NCBI RefSeq assembly: GCF_009795805.1
Contig: NZ_WTEY01000001.1
Span: 310,001 to 374,000, forward strand
DNA: 64,000 nt
Source: Gilliamella sp. Pra-s52
Lineage (GTDB): Bacteria; Pseudomonadota; Gammaproteobacteria; Enterobacterales; Orbaceae
Direction: 5' to 3'
Made by a program: the position numbers and the translations under genes
The notes under the pieces: model-generated
What the model was told of the DNA's origin: nothing
What the model saw: the letters and a program-made list of their open reading frames with translations, nothing else
Databases searched by the model: none
Part shown: positions 18,297-28,253 of the stretch, one piece after another
Layout of the letters: each line of letters begins with the position of its first letter
Position numbering within the stretch: position 1 is the stretch's first letter

Positions 18297-18347
18297 ATCG
18301 TCTATCCATTCTGAATCAAATTATTTAAGTTAAAAAAGGAACAGAAC

Positions 18348-18875
18348 ATGACAACAATTGTCAGTGTCCGTCGTAAAGGGCAAGTCGTTATTGGTGGTGA
18401 TGGTCAAGTCACGTTGGGCGAACGTATTATTATGAAAGGTAATGCCCGTAAAGTTCGTCGTTTATATAATAACAAAGTGATTGCAGGATTTGCTGGTGGT
18501 ACTGCCGATGCTTTCACTTTATTTGAGCTATTTGAGCGAAAATTAGAAATGCACCAAGGGCATTTAACTAAAGCTGCTGTTGAATTAGCTAAAGATTGGC
18601 GAACAGATAGAATGTTACGTAAACTAGAAGCTTTATTGGCTGTTGCTGACGAAAGTACATCACTTATTATTACAGGTACTGGTGACGTTATACAACCAGA
18701 AGATGATTTAATTGCTATTGGTTCTGGCGGTCCTTATGCTCAAGCGGCAGCTCGTGCTCTACTAGATAATACCTCACTTTCTGCTCACGATATTGTACAA
18801 AAATCGTTGTCAATTGCTGGTGATATTTGTGTATATACCAACAACTTTCAAACTATTGAAGAACTCAACTATTAA
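18348..18875 (+). CDS. hslV: ATP-dependent protease HslV, peptidase subunit
   Basis: Threonine peptidase of the HslUV proteasome-like protease (175 residues, E. coli 176). It begins [20 protein letters not shown]; Thr2 becomes the N-terminal nucleophile after Met removal. [18 protein letters not shown] and [15 protein letters not shown] are conserved. GGAAC upstream of the start. It is followed directly by hslU. Confidence 0.97.
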   Translation: MTTIVSVRRKGQVVIGGDGQVTLGERIIMKGNARKVRRLYNNKVIAGFAGGTADAFTLFELFERKLEMHQGHLTKAAVELAKDWRTDRMLRKLEALLAVADESTSLIITGTGDVIQPEDDLIAIGSGGPYAQAAARALLDNTSLSAHDIVQKSLSIAGDICVYTNNFQTIEELNY

Positions 18876-18896
18876 TTGAACAAAGAGAATATTATT

Positions 18897-20225
18897 ATGT
18901 CTGAAATGACTCCTCGCGAAATTGTAAGCGAATTAAACCAACATATCATAGGGCAAGATAAAGCAAAACGTTCTGTGGCCATTGCATTACGTAATCGCTG
19001 GCGTCGTATGCAACTTGATGAAACATTACGCCATGAAGTTACACCTAAAAATATACTTATGATTGGACCAACGGGGGTTGGTAAAACTGAAATTGCAAGA
19101 CGTTTAGCAAAATTAGCTCATGCTCCATTTATTAAAGTTGAAGCGACTAAATTCACTGAAGTTGGTTATGTAGGAAAAGAAGTCGATTCAATTATTCGTG
19201 ATTTAACTGATTCTGCGGTAAAAATGATTCGCCAAGAAGCTATTGAACGCAATCGTAATCGAGCAGAAGAATTAGCTGAAGATCGTATTTTGGATGTGCT
19301 TGTAGCACCGGCTAAGGATGGTTGGGGACAAGTTGAAAATAATAATGATTCAACAGCAAGACAAGCTTTTCGTAAAAAACTACGTGAAGGTTCTCTTGAT
19401 GATAAAGAGATAGAAATTGAGATAGCTGGTGTTAATATCGGTATTGAAATTATGGCTCCTCCAGGTATGGAAGAGATGACAAATCAATTACAGTCAATGT
19501 TTCAGAATTTAGGTGGGCAAAAAACAAAATCACGTAAAATGAAGATTAAAGATGCGTTTAAACAACTCATTGAAGAAGAAGCAGCTAAATTAGTTAATCC
19601 TGATGATCTCAAACATGCAGCTATTGAAGCAGTTGAGCAAAATGGCATAGTTTTTATTGATGAGATAGATAAAGTTTGCAAGCGCGGTAACTCATCGGGT
19701 CCTGATGTTTCACGTGAAGGAGTACAAAGAGATCTTTTACCATTAGTTGAGGGGTGTACTGTATCGACTAAACATGGGTCGGTTAAAACAGATCATATCT
19801 TGTTTATTGCATCAGGTGCTTTCCAAACCGCAAATCCATCTGATTTGATTCCTGAATTACAAGGTAGATTGCCAATTAGGGTTGAATTACAAGCTCTAAC
19901 AAGTGAAGATTTTGAACGTATTTTAACTGAGCCAAATGCTTCACTTACTGTTCAATATAAAGCATTAATGGCAACAGAAGGTGTAAATATTGATTTTACT
20001 CCTGATGGTATTCGAAAAATAGCGGAATCAGCATGGCAAGTAAATGAACAAAATGAAAATATTGGTGCTCGTAGGCTGCATACTGTATTGGAACGTTTGA
20101 TGGAAGAAATTTCATTTGAAGCTAGTGAACTTCATGGAAATACTATCATTATTGATGCTAAATATGTAAGTGATCATCTAGATAAACTTGTAGCAGATGA
20201 AGATTTAAGTAAGTTTATTTTATAA
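18897..20225 (+). CDS. hslU: ATP-dependent protease HslU, ATPase subunit
   Basis: AAA+ unfoldase that feeds substrates to HslV (442 residues, E. coli 443). Walker A GPTGVGKT is at 57-64, Walker [10 protein letters not shown], and the pore motif GYVG is in [12 protein letters not shown] chose ATG at 18897 with AAAGAGAA upstream. An in-frame TTG at 18876 right after the hslV stop would add seven residues not found in the family. Confidence 0.97.
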   Translation: MSEMTPREIVSELNQHIIGQDKAKRSVAIALRNRWRRMQLDETLRHEVTPKNILMIGPTGVGKTEIARRLAKLAHAPFIKVEATKFTEVGYVGKEVDSIIRDLTDSAVKMIRQEAIERNRNRAEELAEDRILDVLVAPAKDGWGQVENNNDSTARQAFRKKLREGSLDDKEIEIEIAGVNIGIEIMAPPGMEEMTNQLQSMFQNLGGQKTKSRKMKIKDAFKQLIEEEAAKLVNPDDLKHAAIEAVEQNGIVFIDEIDKVCKRGNSSGPDVSREGVQRDLLPLVEGCTVSTKHGSVKTDHILFIASGAFQTANPSDLIPELQGRLPIRVELQALTSEDFERILTEPNASLTVQYKALMATEGVNIDFTPDGIRKIAESAWQVNEQNENIGARRLHTVLERLMEEISFEASELHGNTIIIDAKYVSDHLDKLVADEDLSKFIL

Positions 20226-20243
20226 GGTAGTTTTAATTTTGAT

Positions 20244-20276
20244 ATAAAAAAGGTGATTTTAATTCACCTTTTTTAT
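20244..20276. terminator. Bidirectional terminator between hslU and asmA
   Basis: AAAAAAGGTGA (20246-20256) pairs with TCACCTTTTTT (20264-20274) around TTTTAAT. A/T tracts on both sides let it terminate hslU and the convergent asmA. Confidence 0.85.
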
Positions 20277-20278
20277 TG

Positions 20279-22165
20279 TTATTTTCCTAGTAATTCTCCT
20301 AAGATATCGGTTGCTTTTGCTTTTGCTTTTGCTTTTGAATTATTTTTAGAGTCGTGATTTTCTAATTTGTCACGAAGTTTATTTAAACGTTCTTGTAATT
20401 TATCACTAAGTACATCGGAAACTAATTTACCAATATTGATTTGATAGTGAAGATTAGCAAATTGACCATAAATACGCAGAGGTATTGTTAATTTTTGTAA
20501 CTTTCCAATTGTTTCACTTTTACCATTCCAGCCTCCAAGCATTTTTAAGTTTAAATTAATATCTAAGTCTTGTTTTAATATTCCAACTCTTCCTGAACCA
20601 TCAATGACATCAAGTGTTTCTGAATTAGCATTTAATGTAGTAAATTCTAAATTACCTTGTTTTAAGTAGGCATTTGCTAAAATTTTATGAAATTTGGTGT
20701 ATTTCTCTTGGTTTTCAGGTGTCATAATATCTTTTGTATATTGAGCTACTGCATTTTGTATAATGCTTTGAATATTAATGTTTTTAAGTCTAGCATCTGT
20801 GACAGCAATCTCTAGATTTCCGCGTAAGTTAGTTAATAATTTGGAGCTTGATAAACTATTACTTTCTATATTCCCCGTAGCATTGAATAAGCCTTCTAAA
20901 TCATTTGTGATATTTATTTGGCTAAAAAATGTGGTTAAATCAATGTTTGTTATTTTGGTATTAAGCTTTATTAGCGTACTTTTTTGTTTGCCATTCGCAA
21001 TACCTGTTACTGCTACATGTCCTTTAGCAAAATCAAAATTAACATTTTTAATTGTTGCAATACCATCATTATTTGTTAGAGCAATATCAACATTGTTTAA
21101 TATTATTTTGTTGGCATTCAATTGTTTAATACTTAATCTAGCTTTGGCGTTAAAAGTATTTAGAAAGCTTAATTCATTATCATTTTTTTTGATATTTGAT
21201 ACTACAGGTGAAGTTTGTTGGGTAGTTGCTTTTTTATCGGATTTCTCATTTATCTCTAAAAAGGAAGTCAGATCTATTTTATTTGAATTTAATTGTAAAT
21301 CTATATATGGTTTATTTGTTAAATCGGCACTTATATCTCCAGTAAAATCATTTTCATTAATTGAAAATGATAAATTTTGGCTTTTTAGCAACATTGGGAG
21401 TTGTTGGTAGTTGAATATACAAGTAATATTACCTTTTAATTCTTTTTCCGAATTACTGATGCCCTTATAAGTAAAATCTAATTTTTTTAAATCGATTATT
21501 GTTTGCTTTGGAAATTGATTCAAATCGACAGAGGCGTGTGCTAGATAAGATATATTTTGTTGGTTTTTATCTATATTACCTTTTAAATCAATGAAAATAT
21601 TTTTATCTTTATTTTGTTCTAGTGATAGGTTAATTTTTCTAAAATTAATAAGCTCATCATTATGTTGTAACATTACTGTGCTATCGGTAACTTCAAATTT
21701 ATTTAGGTTAAATTCCCAATTGGATGTTTTTTTTTGATTTTTTGAATTAGTTGTTTCATTAGTGGCAGTATTGGATGGTGTCTTTATTTTATTTTTTGTA
21801 ATAGTTCCTATACTTTCATCGGTAATGTTAATAACCGCTGATTTTATAAATATGTTTTTAACTGATAGCTTTTTTGAGAAAAGTGGTAATAATTCAACAT
21901 CTAGCCTCATATTATCTGCTATTAAAATGGGTTTTTCAGCACCATCGTCAGATAGTTTTATTGAGTCGGTTAAAATGCTTACTTGTGGCCATATATGCCA
22001 GCGTAAATTTCCATTAATAGATAATTCATAACCTGTTTTATCTTTTACCGTATTAGAAATAAATCCACGAAAATTGTTAGGATCTACAAAGATAATAAGC
22101 GAAATAATACTTATTGAGATAATTAAGATTAAGGTAAATAGAGCAATCAAAAATTTTTTGATCAT
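20279..22165 (-). CDS. asmA: AsmA-family protein
   Basis: A large periplasmic protein held by one N-terminal membrane span (about 4-28) with the AsmA start FVDPNNFRGFISNTVKDKTG and GYELSINGNLRWHIWP. It has 628 residues (E. coli AsmA 617). AsmA-like proteins are bridge-like factors in phospholipid transport to and assembly of the outer membrane. The C-terminal AsmA_2 region (about 430-590) is intact. The tail contains KAKAKAKA, encoded by a TTTTGC tandem repeat near 20310-20335. It lies 32 bases downstream of dcd, the same neighbour as in E. coli (dcd-asmA). Confidence 0.88.
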   Translation of the reverse strand: MIKKFLIALFTLILIISISIISLIIFVDPNNFRGFISNTVKDKTGYELSINGNLRWHIWPQVSILTDSIKLSDDGAEKPILIADNMRLDVELLPLFSKKLSVKNIFIKSAVINITDESIGTITKNKIKTPSNTATNETTNSKNQKKTSNWEFNLNKFEVTDSTVMLQHNDELINFRKINLSLEQNKDKNIFIDLKGNIDKNQQNISYLAHASVDLNQFPKQTIIDLKKLDFTYKGISNSEKELKGNITCIFNYQQLPMLLKSQNLSFSINENDFTGDISADLTNKPYIDLQLNSNKIDLTSFLEINEKSDKKATTQQTSPVVSNIKKNDNELSFLNTFNAKARLSIKQLNANKIILNNVDIALTNNDGIATIKNVNFDFAKGHVAVTGIANGKQKSTLIKLNTKITNIDLTTFFSQINITNDLEGLFNATGNIESNSLSSSKLLTNLRGNLEIAVTDARLKNINIQSIIQNAVAQYTKDIMTPENQEKYTKFHKILANAYLKQGNLEFTTLNANSETLDVIDGSGRVGILKQDLDINLNLKMLGGWNGKSETIGKLQKLTIPLRIYGQFANLHYQINIGKLVSDVLSDKLQERLNKLRDKLENHDSKNNSKAKAKAKATDILGELLGK

Positions 22166-22197
22166 ATTAATATTCCTTTTTTAAGGTTATAAACTGT

Positions 22198-22779
22198 TTA
22201 GTCTTTATCAATACGACTGGCGACTGCTCCATGTTGGTCTTTATATTTTGCATCCTGTCTTCTGTTATATGGTCTTGCAGAAGGTCCTGTTAATGTTTCA
22301 AAACTAAGTGCTCCGATTGTCATACCTGGTCTAAGTGCTAGTGGGATCTTTCCTGAATTGTAAAATTCTAATACAATTTGTCCTTGCCAACCAGGATCGA
22401 TACGATGAGCCGTAACGTGGACCATTAGTCCAAGTCTGGCAAGTGACGAACGACCATCCAACCATCCGACCAAATCGTCAGGAATAGAAACTGATTCTAA
22501 TGTTACTGCCAATGCTAATTCACCCGGATGAAGATAAAAGGCATCACCTTCGGGTAATACCATTTCTTCACTCATCACCCGTTCTAGTACTGCAGAGACT
22601 TCTTCTTTAGGTCCACTTAAATCTATGTAAGGAGTGGTATGTTCTCGAAAAGTTCTAAATTGGTTACCTAATCTAACATCAACGGTTGCACCATTAATAA
22701 AGTTTGTTGCAGGTTGTGGCGTTATTTTTAATTTACCATGTCGTAAATACGCTTCGATATCTCGGTCGCATAATCTCAT
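22198..22779 (-). CDS. dcd: dCTP deaminase
   Basis: Converts dCTP to dUTP and ammonia, feeding dTMP synthesis (193 residues, same as E. coli). [12 protein letters not shown] at the start, [20 protein letters not shown] and the catalytic-Glu region [11 protein letters not shown] are conserved, as is the C-terminal [14 protein letters not shown]. First gene of dcd-asmA. Confidence 0.96.
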   Translation of the reverse strand: MRLCDRDIEAYLRHGKLKITPQPATNFINGATVDVRLGNQFRTFREHTTPYIDLSGPKEEVSAVLERVMSEEMVLPEGDAFYLHPGELALAVTLESVSIPDDLVGWLDGRSSLARLGLMVHVTAHRIDPGWQGQIVLEFYNSGKIPLALRPGMTIGALSFETLTGPSARPYNRRQDAKYKDQHGAVASRIDKD

Positions 22780-22849
22780 GAGTTATCCTTAATTGGGCTT
22801 ATATAACCTTATTTTAGCAGGTTCTTTTGATTGCGTCGATGTTAGTTGT

Positions 22850-23938
22850 TTAAGGTTTTATCACCCATGCGCGCCCATAATGGTTATAGTATCCTGCTAA
22901 TTTACCCGGTTTTTCTCCGATGCCGAGGTAAAGGTCAAAATGATGTCCTTTAATTGCACCTCCTACATCAAGTGCTACCATTAAACGGATTTCTCGCTTA
23001 CCGTGGTATTTTCCATTGTCATCAAGAAGAGGAACATCAACTAATACCACTGAACCAATTGGTATTAATGATTTATCAGAGGCTATAGAAGCATTAGCAA
23101 CTAAAGGTACTGAAGCAGCGCCTTTTACCTCAGCATTATGTTGTGGTTTGAAAAAAATAAATGAGCGGTTTTGAATTAGTAAAGATTTAAGTTGTTCTTC
23201 GTTTTGATTTTTGGCCCAATCCTTGATTGATTGCATAGATATATTTTCTTTTTTTATTTCACCTTGTTCAACTAATAATCTTCCTATACTTGAATAACTA
23301 TGATTATTTTTACCTCCATAGCAGAAAAAAACTAAAGGTGAACCATCTTCAAAATCAATATAAGCGCTACCTTGTACCTCCATAGTAAAGTTATCCATTA
23401 AAGAGTTGCTATAGGCTATTTCAAGTCCTTGACCAGTTAATGAACCATTATAAATTTGTTCACGATCTGGTAATTGTTCTCCATTATCAGTTGGCATTTT
23501 GTAAATCGGATATTTAAATTCTTCTGTTGGTTGATGTCTTGCTTTGATTATAGGGGTGTAATAGCCAGTTAAATGCACATTACCGTATCCATCTTGTCCA
23601 GCCATTTCATAACTATTAAGTCCAACTTTATAAAATTCATCAGTTTTTAAAGAGCGTTCAATCCACTCATTTATCGCTTTATAAATATGCTCATTTTTAC
23701 GATATAATGCAGGGGATGATAATTTAATTTTTTCAATTTGGATAATGTAGTCTGATATATTGACAGGGATATTTAATTGAGGATGATTTCTGTTAAGTGG
23801 TAAAGATAGTTCTCCATCTTTATATTGTTGGCCTTGATTAGTTGGTTTATTTGAATTTTTTAGTATAAAAAATAGAACAAATAAAATAAATAAAATGCAT
23901 AAAAAATAAAAACGATAATAACGAATGTTTTCTTTCAT
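22850..23938 (-). CDS. mltA: Membrane-bound lytic murein transglycosylase A (unusual anchor)
   Basis: Cleaves peptidoglycan glycan strands with 1,6-anhydro-MurNAc formation. The MltA domain (about 90-250; DGYGNVHLTGYYTPIIKAR, AYSNSLMDNFTMEVQGSAY) and C-terminal 3D domain with the catalytic Asp (RLMVALDVGGAIKGHHFDLY) are complete; 362 residues, E. coli 365. The odd part is the N terminus: residues 10-26 are a hydrophobic span (YFLCILFILFVLFFIL) with no lipobox, whereas the E. coli protein is an outer-membrane lipoprotein. It is probably anchored in the inner membrane here. Confidence 0.9.
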   Translation of the reverse strand: MKENIRYYRFYFLCILFILFVLFFILKNSNKPTNQGQQYKDGELSLPLNRNHPQLNIPVNISDYIIQIEKIKLSSPALYRKNEHIYKAINEWIERSLKTDEFYKVGLNSYEMAGQDGYGNVHLTGYYTPIIKARHQPTEEFKYPIYKMPTDNGEQLPDREQIYNGSLTGQGLEIAYSNSLMDNFTMEVQGSAYIDFEDGSPLVFFCYGGKNNHSYSSIGRLLVEQGEIKKENISMQSIKDWAKNQNEEQLKSLLIQNRSFIFFKPQHNAEVKGAASVPLVANASIASDKSLIPIGSVVLVDVPLLDDNGKYHGKREIRLMVALDVGGAIKGHHFDLYLGIGEKPGKLAGYYNHYGRAWVIKP

Positions 23939-24135
23939 TTGAGTAAATAGTCATAATAAATTAAGGAATATAGTTATTTATGCTACACAATTCTATTATA
24001 AGAAACTAGCAATAAATATAATGTAATTATAAAAATTTTTCATAACGATTCAGCTTGCGATTTTATTCTATAGACTTTATAGTCCTATATTCCTAGAAAA
24101 CCTAAAAATTGTGAAAATAAAAGGAAATAATAGCG

Positions 24136-25509
24136 ATGAGCATTACATCCTCAAAGCATGATCTAAAGAGAAACCTTTCCAACCGTCATATTCAATTAAT
24201 CGCAATTAGTGGAGCTATAGGGACCGGCTTGTTTATGGGCTCAGGAAAGACCATCAGTCTTGCTGGGCCTTCTATTATTTTTGTGTATATGATTATTGGT
24301 TTCATTTTATTTTTTGTTATGCGTGCGATGGGGGAAATTCTTCTTTCTAATTTGAATTATAAATCATTTAGTGATTTTTCTAATGATCTTTTAGGTTCTT
24401 GGGCTGGTTTTTTTACTGGTTGGACATATTGGTTTTGTTGGGTTGTTACAGGGATTGCAGACGTTGTTGCAATTGCTGGATATACTCAACATTGGTTTCC
24501 TGAATTACAGTCATGGATACCAATGTTGTTAACTATTGTGTTGCTATTAACTCTAAACTTATTAACAGTAAAAATGTTTGGTGAGACAGAGTTTTGGTTT
24601 TCAATGATTAAAATTATTGCAATTTTAGCCTTGATTGGAATTGGTTTGGTAATGATTTTAACTACTTTTTATTCAGAACAAACTAATACATCAGCTACAT
24701 TTTCGAATCTATGGGAATATGGTGGATTTTTTCCTCATGGTTCTATGGGGTTTTTTGCAGGTTTTCAAATTGCTATTTTTGCTTTTGTAGGAATTGAATT
24801 AGTTGGTACAACAGCAGCTGAAACAGTTGACCCAAATAAAAATTTACCACGTGCTATTAATTCAGTGCCTGTGCGTATTATCTTTTTTTATGTTTTTGCT
24901 TTGATCATTATTATGAGTGTAACACCATGGACATTTATTTCTCCGAATAAAAGCCCTTTTGTTGAATTATTTACCTTAATTGGCCTACCTGCAGCTGCAA
25001 GTATCATTAATTTTGTAGTATTAACATCTGCTGCATCTTCAGCTAATAGTGGTATTTACTCAACAAGCAGAATGTTATTTGGGCTGGCTAAAAAACAGGA
25101 TGCTCCAGAGCCTTTTGGTAAGTTGTCAAGTCGTTCAGTTCCTGCAAATGGTTTATTATTTTCGTGTATTTGTTTATTTGGTGGAGTTGTGTTGATTTAT
25201 CTAGTACCTAATGTAATGGAGGCTTTTACCATAGTAACTACAATTTCGGCTATTTTATTTATGTTTATTTGGTCGATGATTCTTATTTCTTATATTGCTT
25301 ATCGTCGTAAAAAAGAAAACTTGCATAAACAATCCCAATTTAAAATGCCGGGTGGAATTTTGATGAGTTATGTTTGTTTGGTTTTTTTTGCTTTAATGGT
25401 TTTGTTACTTAGTTTAGAAGCTGATACTCGTCAAGCATTAGTTGCAACGCCTATTTGGTTTATTATTTTAGGTGTGAGTTACTATATTCGATCTTTAAAA
25501 CGTTCCTAA
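24136..25509 (+). CDS. cycA: D-serine/D-alanine/glycine permease CycA
   Basis: APC-superfamily amino acid:proton symporter with 12 predicted spans (457 residues, E. coli 470). Near-identical family blocks: RNLSNRHIQLIAISGAIGTG, GSGKTISLAGPSIIFVYMII, FTGWTYWFCWVVTGIADVVA and FVGIELVGTTAAET. The match to CycA is much better than to LysP or AroP. The N terminus is shorter by about 12 residues. AAAGGAAA site upstream. Convergent with the TerC-family gene. Confidence 0.92.
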   Translation: MSITSSKHDLKRNLSNRHIQLIAISGAIGTGLFMGSGKTISLAGPSIIFVYMIIGFILFFVMRAMGEILLSNLNYKSFSDFSNDLLGSWAGFFTGWTYWFCWVVTGIADVVAIAGYTQHWFPELQSWIPMLLTIVLLLTLNLLTVKMFGETEFWFSMIKIIAILALIGIGLVMILTTFYSEQTNTSATFSNLWEYGGFFPHGSMGFFAGFQIAIFAFVGIELVGTTAAETVDPNKNLPRAINSVPVRIIFFYVFALIIIMSVTPWTFISPNKSPFVELFTLIGLPAAASIINFVVLTSAASSANSGIYSTSRMLFGLAKKQDAPEPFGKLSSRSVPANGLLFSCICLFGGVVLIYLVPNVMEAFTIVTTISAILFMFIWSMILISYIAYRRKKENLHKQSQFKMPGGILMSYVCLVFFALMVLLLSLEADTRQALVATPIWFIILGVSYYIRSLKRS

Positions 25510-25512
25510 TTA

Positions 25513-25530
25513 AGGCAGGAAAACCTGCCT
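25513..25530. terminator. Hairpin between cycA and the TerC-family gene
   Basis: AGGCAGG (25513-25519) pairs with CCTGCCT (25524-25530) around AAAA, between two convergent genes. The T tract is poor on both strands, so termination strength is uncertain. Confidence 0.55.
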
Positions 25531-25543
25531 ATGATTTGTAACA

Positions 25544-26566
25544 TTAATTTTTATTTCTTTCTGGCCAAATAATACTGGCAATAATACCTAAGGTTAGTAT
25601 ACCTAGAACGATATAAAGACTTGTGGTTGCATCTATATCGATACCATATCCAAATAGATGATTACTTGCATTTAAAGCTAATTTTCCTGCAATAAAAAAA
25701 AGTAAGCAAGTAACCGCTTTACCGATGTGAACTAAATACTGCTTCATTGCTTGTAAAATAAAATACATTGTTCTAAGGCCCAAAATAGCAAAAATCATGG
25801 CACTATAAACAATTAATGGTTCTTGACTAACAGCGATTACAGCAGGAACTGAATCAAATGCAAACATAACGTCACTAAGTTCAATTACAACAATACATAA
25901 AAATAGCGGTGTAGCATAAAAAAAACTTTTAGGTATTTTACCAACTAAATTATTATTCTCAGGTTTTATAAGTTCAGCATCAAGTTGTTTTTGTGATAAT
26001 AAAAAGTGATGACCAACAATTTTGGGATAAGATGGAAAAATACCTTTAGCAATGCGAAATGCAAAGTGATTTGAATAATCTTTTATATCTTGCTCATTAT
26101 CTTGCCCCCTCAACATCATTATTCCTGTGCAAGCAACCAATATTGAAAACACAAACTCCATCCAAGGACCTAAATATAGTAACCCTGTACCAAGAATAAC
26201 AAATATGGCACGAAATATAATAGCACCAATAATCCCCCAATAAAGTAAGCGATGACGATAATTATTTGGTACAGAAAACCATGAAAAAATAGCCATAATT
26301 ACAAACAAATTATCGACTGATAAAGTTTTTTCAAGAACGTAGCCTGTAATAAATAAACTAGCTATTTCACTTCCGTGATGAATGTATAAAAATAGAGCGA
26401 ATGCAAATGAGACTATTATCCAAAATAATGACCAGATAATGGCATTTTTCAAATTGATAGGTTTATCGCTATGATGCGCGTATAAATCAATAATAATTGC
26501 AGCCAGGGCTAACCCAATAAATACTAGCATCGTTTCTATTGGAAAACCTAATGAATGTTGAGTCAT
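25544..26566 (-). CDS. TerC/Alx-family integral membrane protein
   Basis: A 340-residue membrane protein with about nine spans. The two acidic family motifs are present: GYVLEKTLSVDNLFV (about 78-92) and IELSDVMFAFDSVPA. Family members include tellurite-resistance TerC and the Mn exporter Alx. Metal-ion export is the likely role, but the metal cannot be told from sequence. I looked for a yybP-ykoY (Mn) riboswitch in the 180 bases upstream and saw none. Confidence 0.85.
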   Translation of the reverse strand: MTQHSLGFPIETMLVFIGLALAAIIIDLYAHHSDKPINLKNAIIWSLFWIIVSFAFALFLYIHHGSEIASLFITGYVLEKTLSVDNLFVIMAIFSWFSVPNNYRHRLLYWGIIGAIIFRAIFVILGTGLLYLGPWMEFVFSILVACTGIMMLRGQDNEQDIKDYSNHFAFRIAKGIFPSYPKIVGHHFLLSQKQLDAELIKPENNNLVGKIPKSFFYATPLFLCIVVIELSDVMFAFDSVPAVIAVSQEPLIVYSAMIFAILGLRTMYFILQAMKQYLVHIGKAVTCLLFFIAGKLALNASNHLFGYGIDIDATTSLYIVLGILTLGIIASIIWPERNKN

Positions 26567-26747
26567 AATTATATTACCTAGTTTTAAAAGTTATATGGAG
26601 TTAATTTTTCTTATTATTATGTTGAATTATTCAATAGTACATAATTATAAAAGTGCTTGAGTATATATTGCTAGCTATATCAAAAAAAGTTATATTTGCA
26701 ATTCACATTTAACTGTTTTTATTTAATAACATTTTGAGCCAACATTC

Positions 26748-28184
26748 ATGATAAAATTCAGGGTAATTATTTTTTTCATCCTTCCTTTTTTTTCAGGATT
26801 ATTACATGCACAACCAGTAGAACCTTATCTATCTTCTTTACCTAAAGGAAGTGATTTATCCATTTTGGTTCAATCGGTTGGAACTAAACCTAAGACAATA
26901 GCAAAATATAAAAGTGATCAATTCAAACAACCAGCAAGCACTCAAAAGGTAATAACAGCTTTAGCCGCTCAACTTGAATTAGGTAGTGATTTTCGATTTA
27001 TAACGCGTATACAAACCAATGGGGCAATAACTCAAAAGCAGTTAAATGGTGATTTAATTATTCAATTAAGTGGTGATCCAACGTTTACTCGATCTCAATT
27101 AAAAAATATGATTACTACTTTACGCCAAAAAGGTATTGAAAAAATTGTAGGAAATGTGATTTTAGATACTTCAATTTTTACTAGTCATGACAAAGCTCAA
27201 GGGTGGTCATGGAATAATTTAACAGCTTGTTATAATACCTCCCCGTCAGCAGCAATTATTGATGATAATTGTTTTTATGCAACAGTGACACCAGGGAAAG
27301 TAGGTGAAAAAGCCTCTATCTCCGGCCCATCTAATATTCCTGTTGTGGTGATCGGGAGTGTAAAAACTATAGCAAAAAATAGTAAAGACATTAATGATAG
27401 GTATTGTGAATTAGATGTTAATTATTCATATAAAAATCGATATTATCTATCAGGCTGTATTTCCGCAAGTTCAGATAAAATACCATTAAAATTTGCGGTG
27501 ATTGATGGTGTTGAATATTTTTCTACTATTTTAAAAAATGAACTTAAATTACAAAAGATAACTTATACAGGATCGCTATTTGAAGTTAATCAAAGGAGTA
27601 GCTCAAAGTTAAATTTATTAGCATCTAACCAATCAGCGCCACTTTCTGATTTATTAACGGTGATGCTCAAAAAATCAAATAATTTGTATGCGGATGTTAT
27701 TTTTAGAACTTTAGGTGCGCATTATTATAATGTTCAAGGAACATGGCGTAATGGGGGGGATGCCGTTAAGCAAATTTTACGCAAAAAAGCGGGTATTGAT
27801 CTTGAAAACTTAGTTATTGCTGATGGTTCTGGTTTATCTCGATTAAACTTGGTGAGCGCCGACAAATTAATGGAAGTTTTACAATATATTGCAGCCCATA
27901 ACGAACAATTAAAAATTATTGAAAAGCTACCAATTGCGGGGGTTGATGGAACCTTACAAAATCGCAAGAGCTTTAACCAAGCACCATTTAAGGACTTGAT
28001 ACGTGCTAAAACAGGTTATATTCAAGGATGCTATAATTTAGCTGGATTTATACAAAAATCCGATGGTAGATATATGGCTTTTGTACAGTTATTATCGGGT
28101 TACCATGCGGATAGCCAAAATGGTCCTAAAAATAGTGCAATTATGCGATTTGAATCAGAATTTTATAAAAATTTTATGAACTAA
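26748..28184 (+). CDS. dacB: D-alanyl-D-alanine carboxypeptidase/endopeptidase (PBP4)
   Basis: Periplasmic peptidoglycan hydrolase of peptidase family S13 (478 residues, E. coli DacB 477). A signal peptide ends at HA (residue 21). The penicillin-binding motifs are all present: SxxK as Ser64-Thr-Gln-Lys67, SxN in KKSNNLYAD, and KTG in RAKTGYIQG. The domain II insertion has two cysteine pairs (TACYN, DDNC, RYCEL, SGCIS) that could form disulfides. No clear ribosome binding site. Confidence 0.94.
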   Translation: MIKFRVIIFFILPFFSGLLHAQPVEPYLSSLPKGSDLSILVQSVGTKPKTIAKYKSDQFKQPASTQKVITALAAQLELGSDFRFITRIQTNGAITQKQLNGDLIIQLSGDPTFTRSQLKNMITTLRQKGIEKIVGNVILDTSIFTSHDKAQGWSWNNLTACYNTSPSAAIIDDNCFYATVTPGKVGEKASISGPSNIPVVVIGSVKTIAKNSKDINDRYCELDVNYSYKNRYYLSGCISASSDKIPLKFAVIDGVEYFSTILKNELKLQKITYTGSLFEVNQRSSSKLNLLASNQSAPLSDLLTVMLKKSNNLYADVIFRTLGAHYYNVQGTWRNGGDAVKQILRKKAGIDLENLVIADGSGLSRLNLVSADKLMEVLQYIAAHNEQLKIIEKLPIAGVDGTLQNRKSFNQAPFKDLIRAKTGYIQGCYNLAGFIQKSDGRYMAFVQLLSGYHADSQNGPKNSAIMRFESEFYKNFMN

Positions 28185-28194
28185 TTGCTCAATA

Positions 28195-28230
28195 AGGACA
28201 CATAGATTTTATATGAGTATGTGTCCTGAT
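28195..28230. terminator. Terminator between dacB and the ABC exporter
   Basis: AGGACACATA (28195-28204) pairs perfectly with TATGTGTCCT (28218-28227), separating the two convergent genes. T-rich sequence follows on the plus strand. Confidence 0.7.
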
Positions 28231-28253
28231 TTATTTATTAGTAAAGTATTTAA

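Noticed and set aside
20778-21410. 210-codon open frame on the plus strand opposite asmA
   Set aside because: It is antisense to a well-supported asmA, Phe/Leu-rich, with no ribosome binding site or recognisable domain.
25544-26747. Mn-sensing yybP-ykoY riboswitch upstream of the TerC-family gene
   Set aside because: None of the conserved motifs were found in the 180-base leader.
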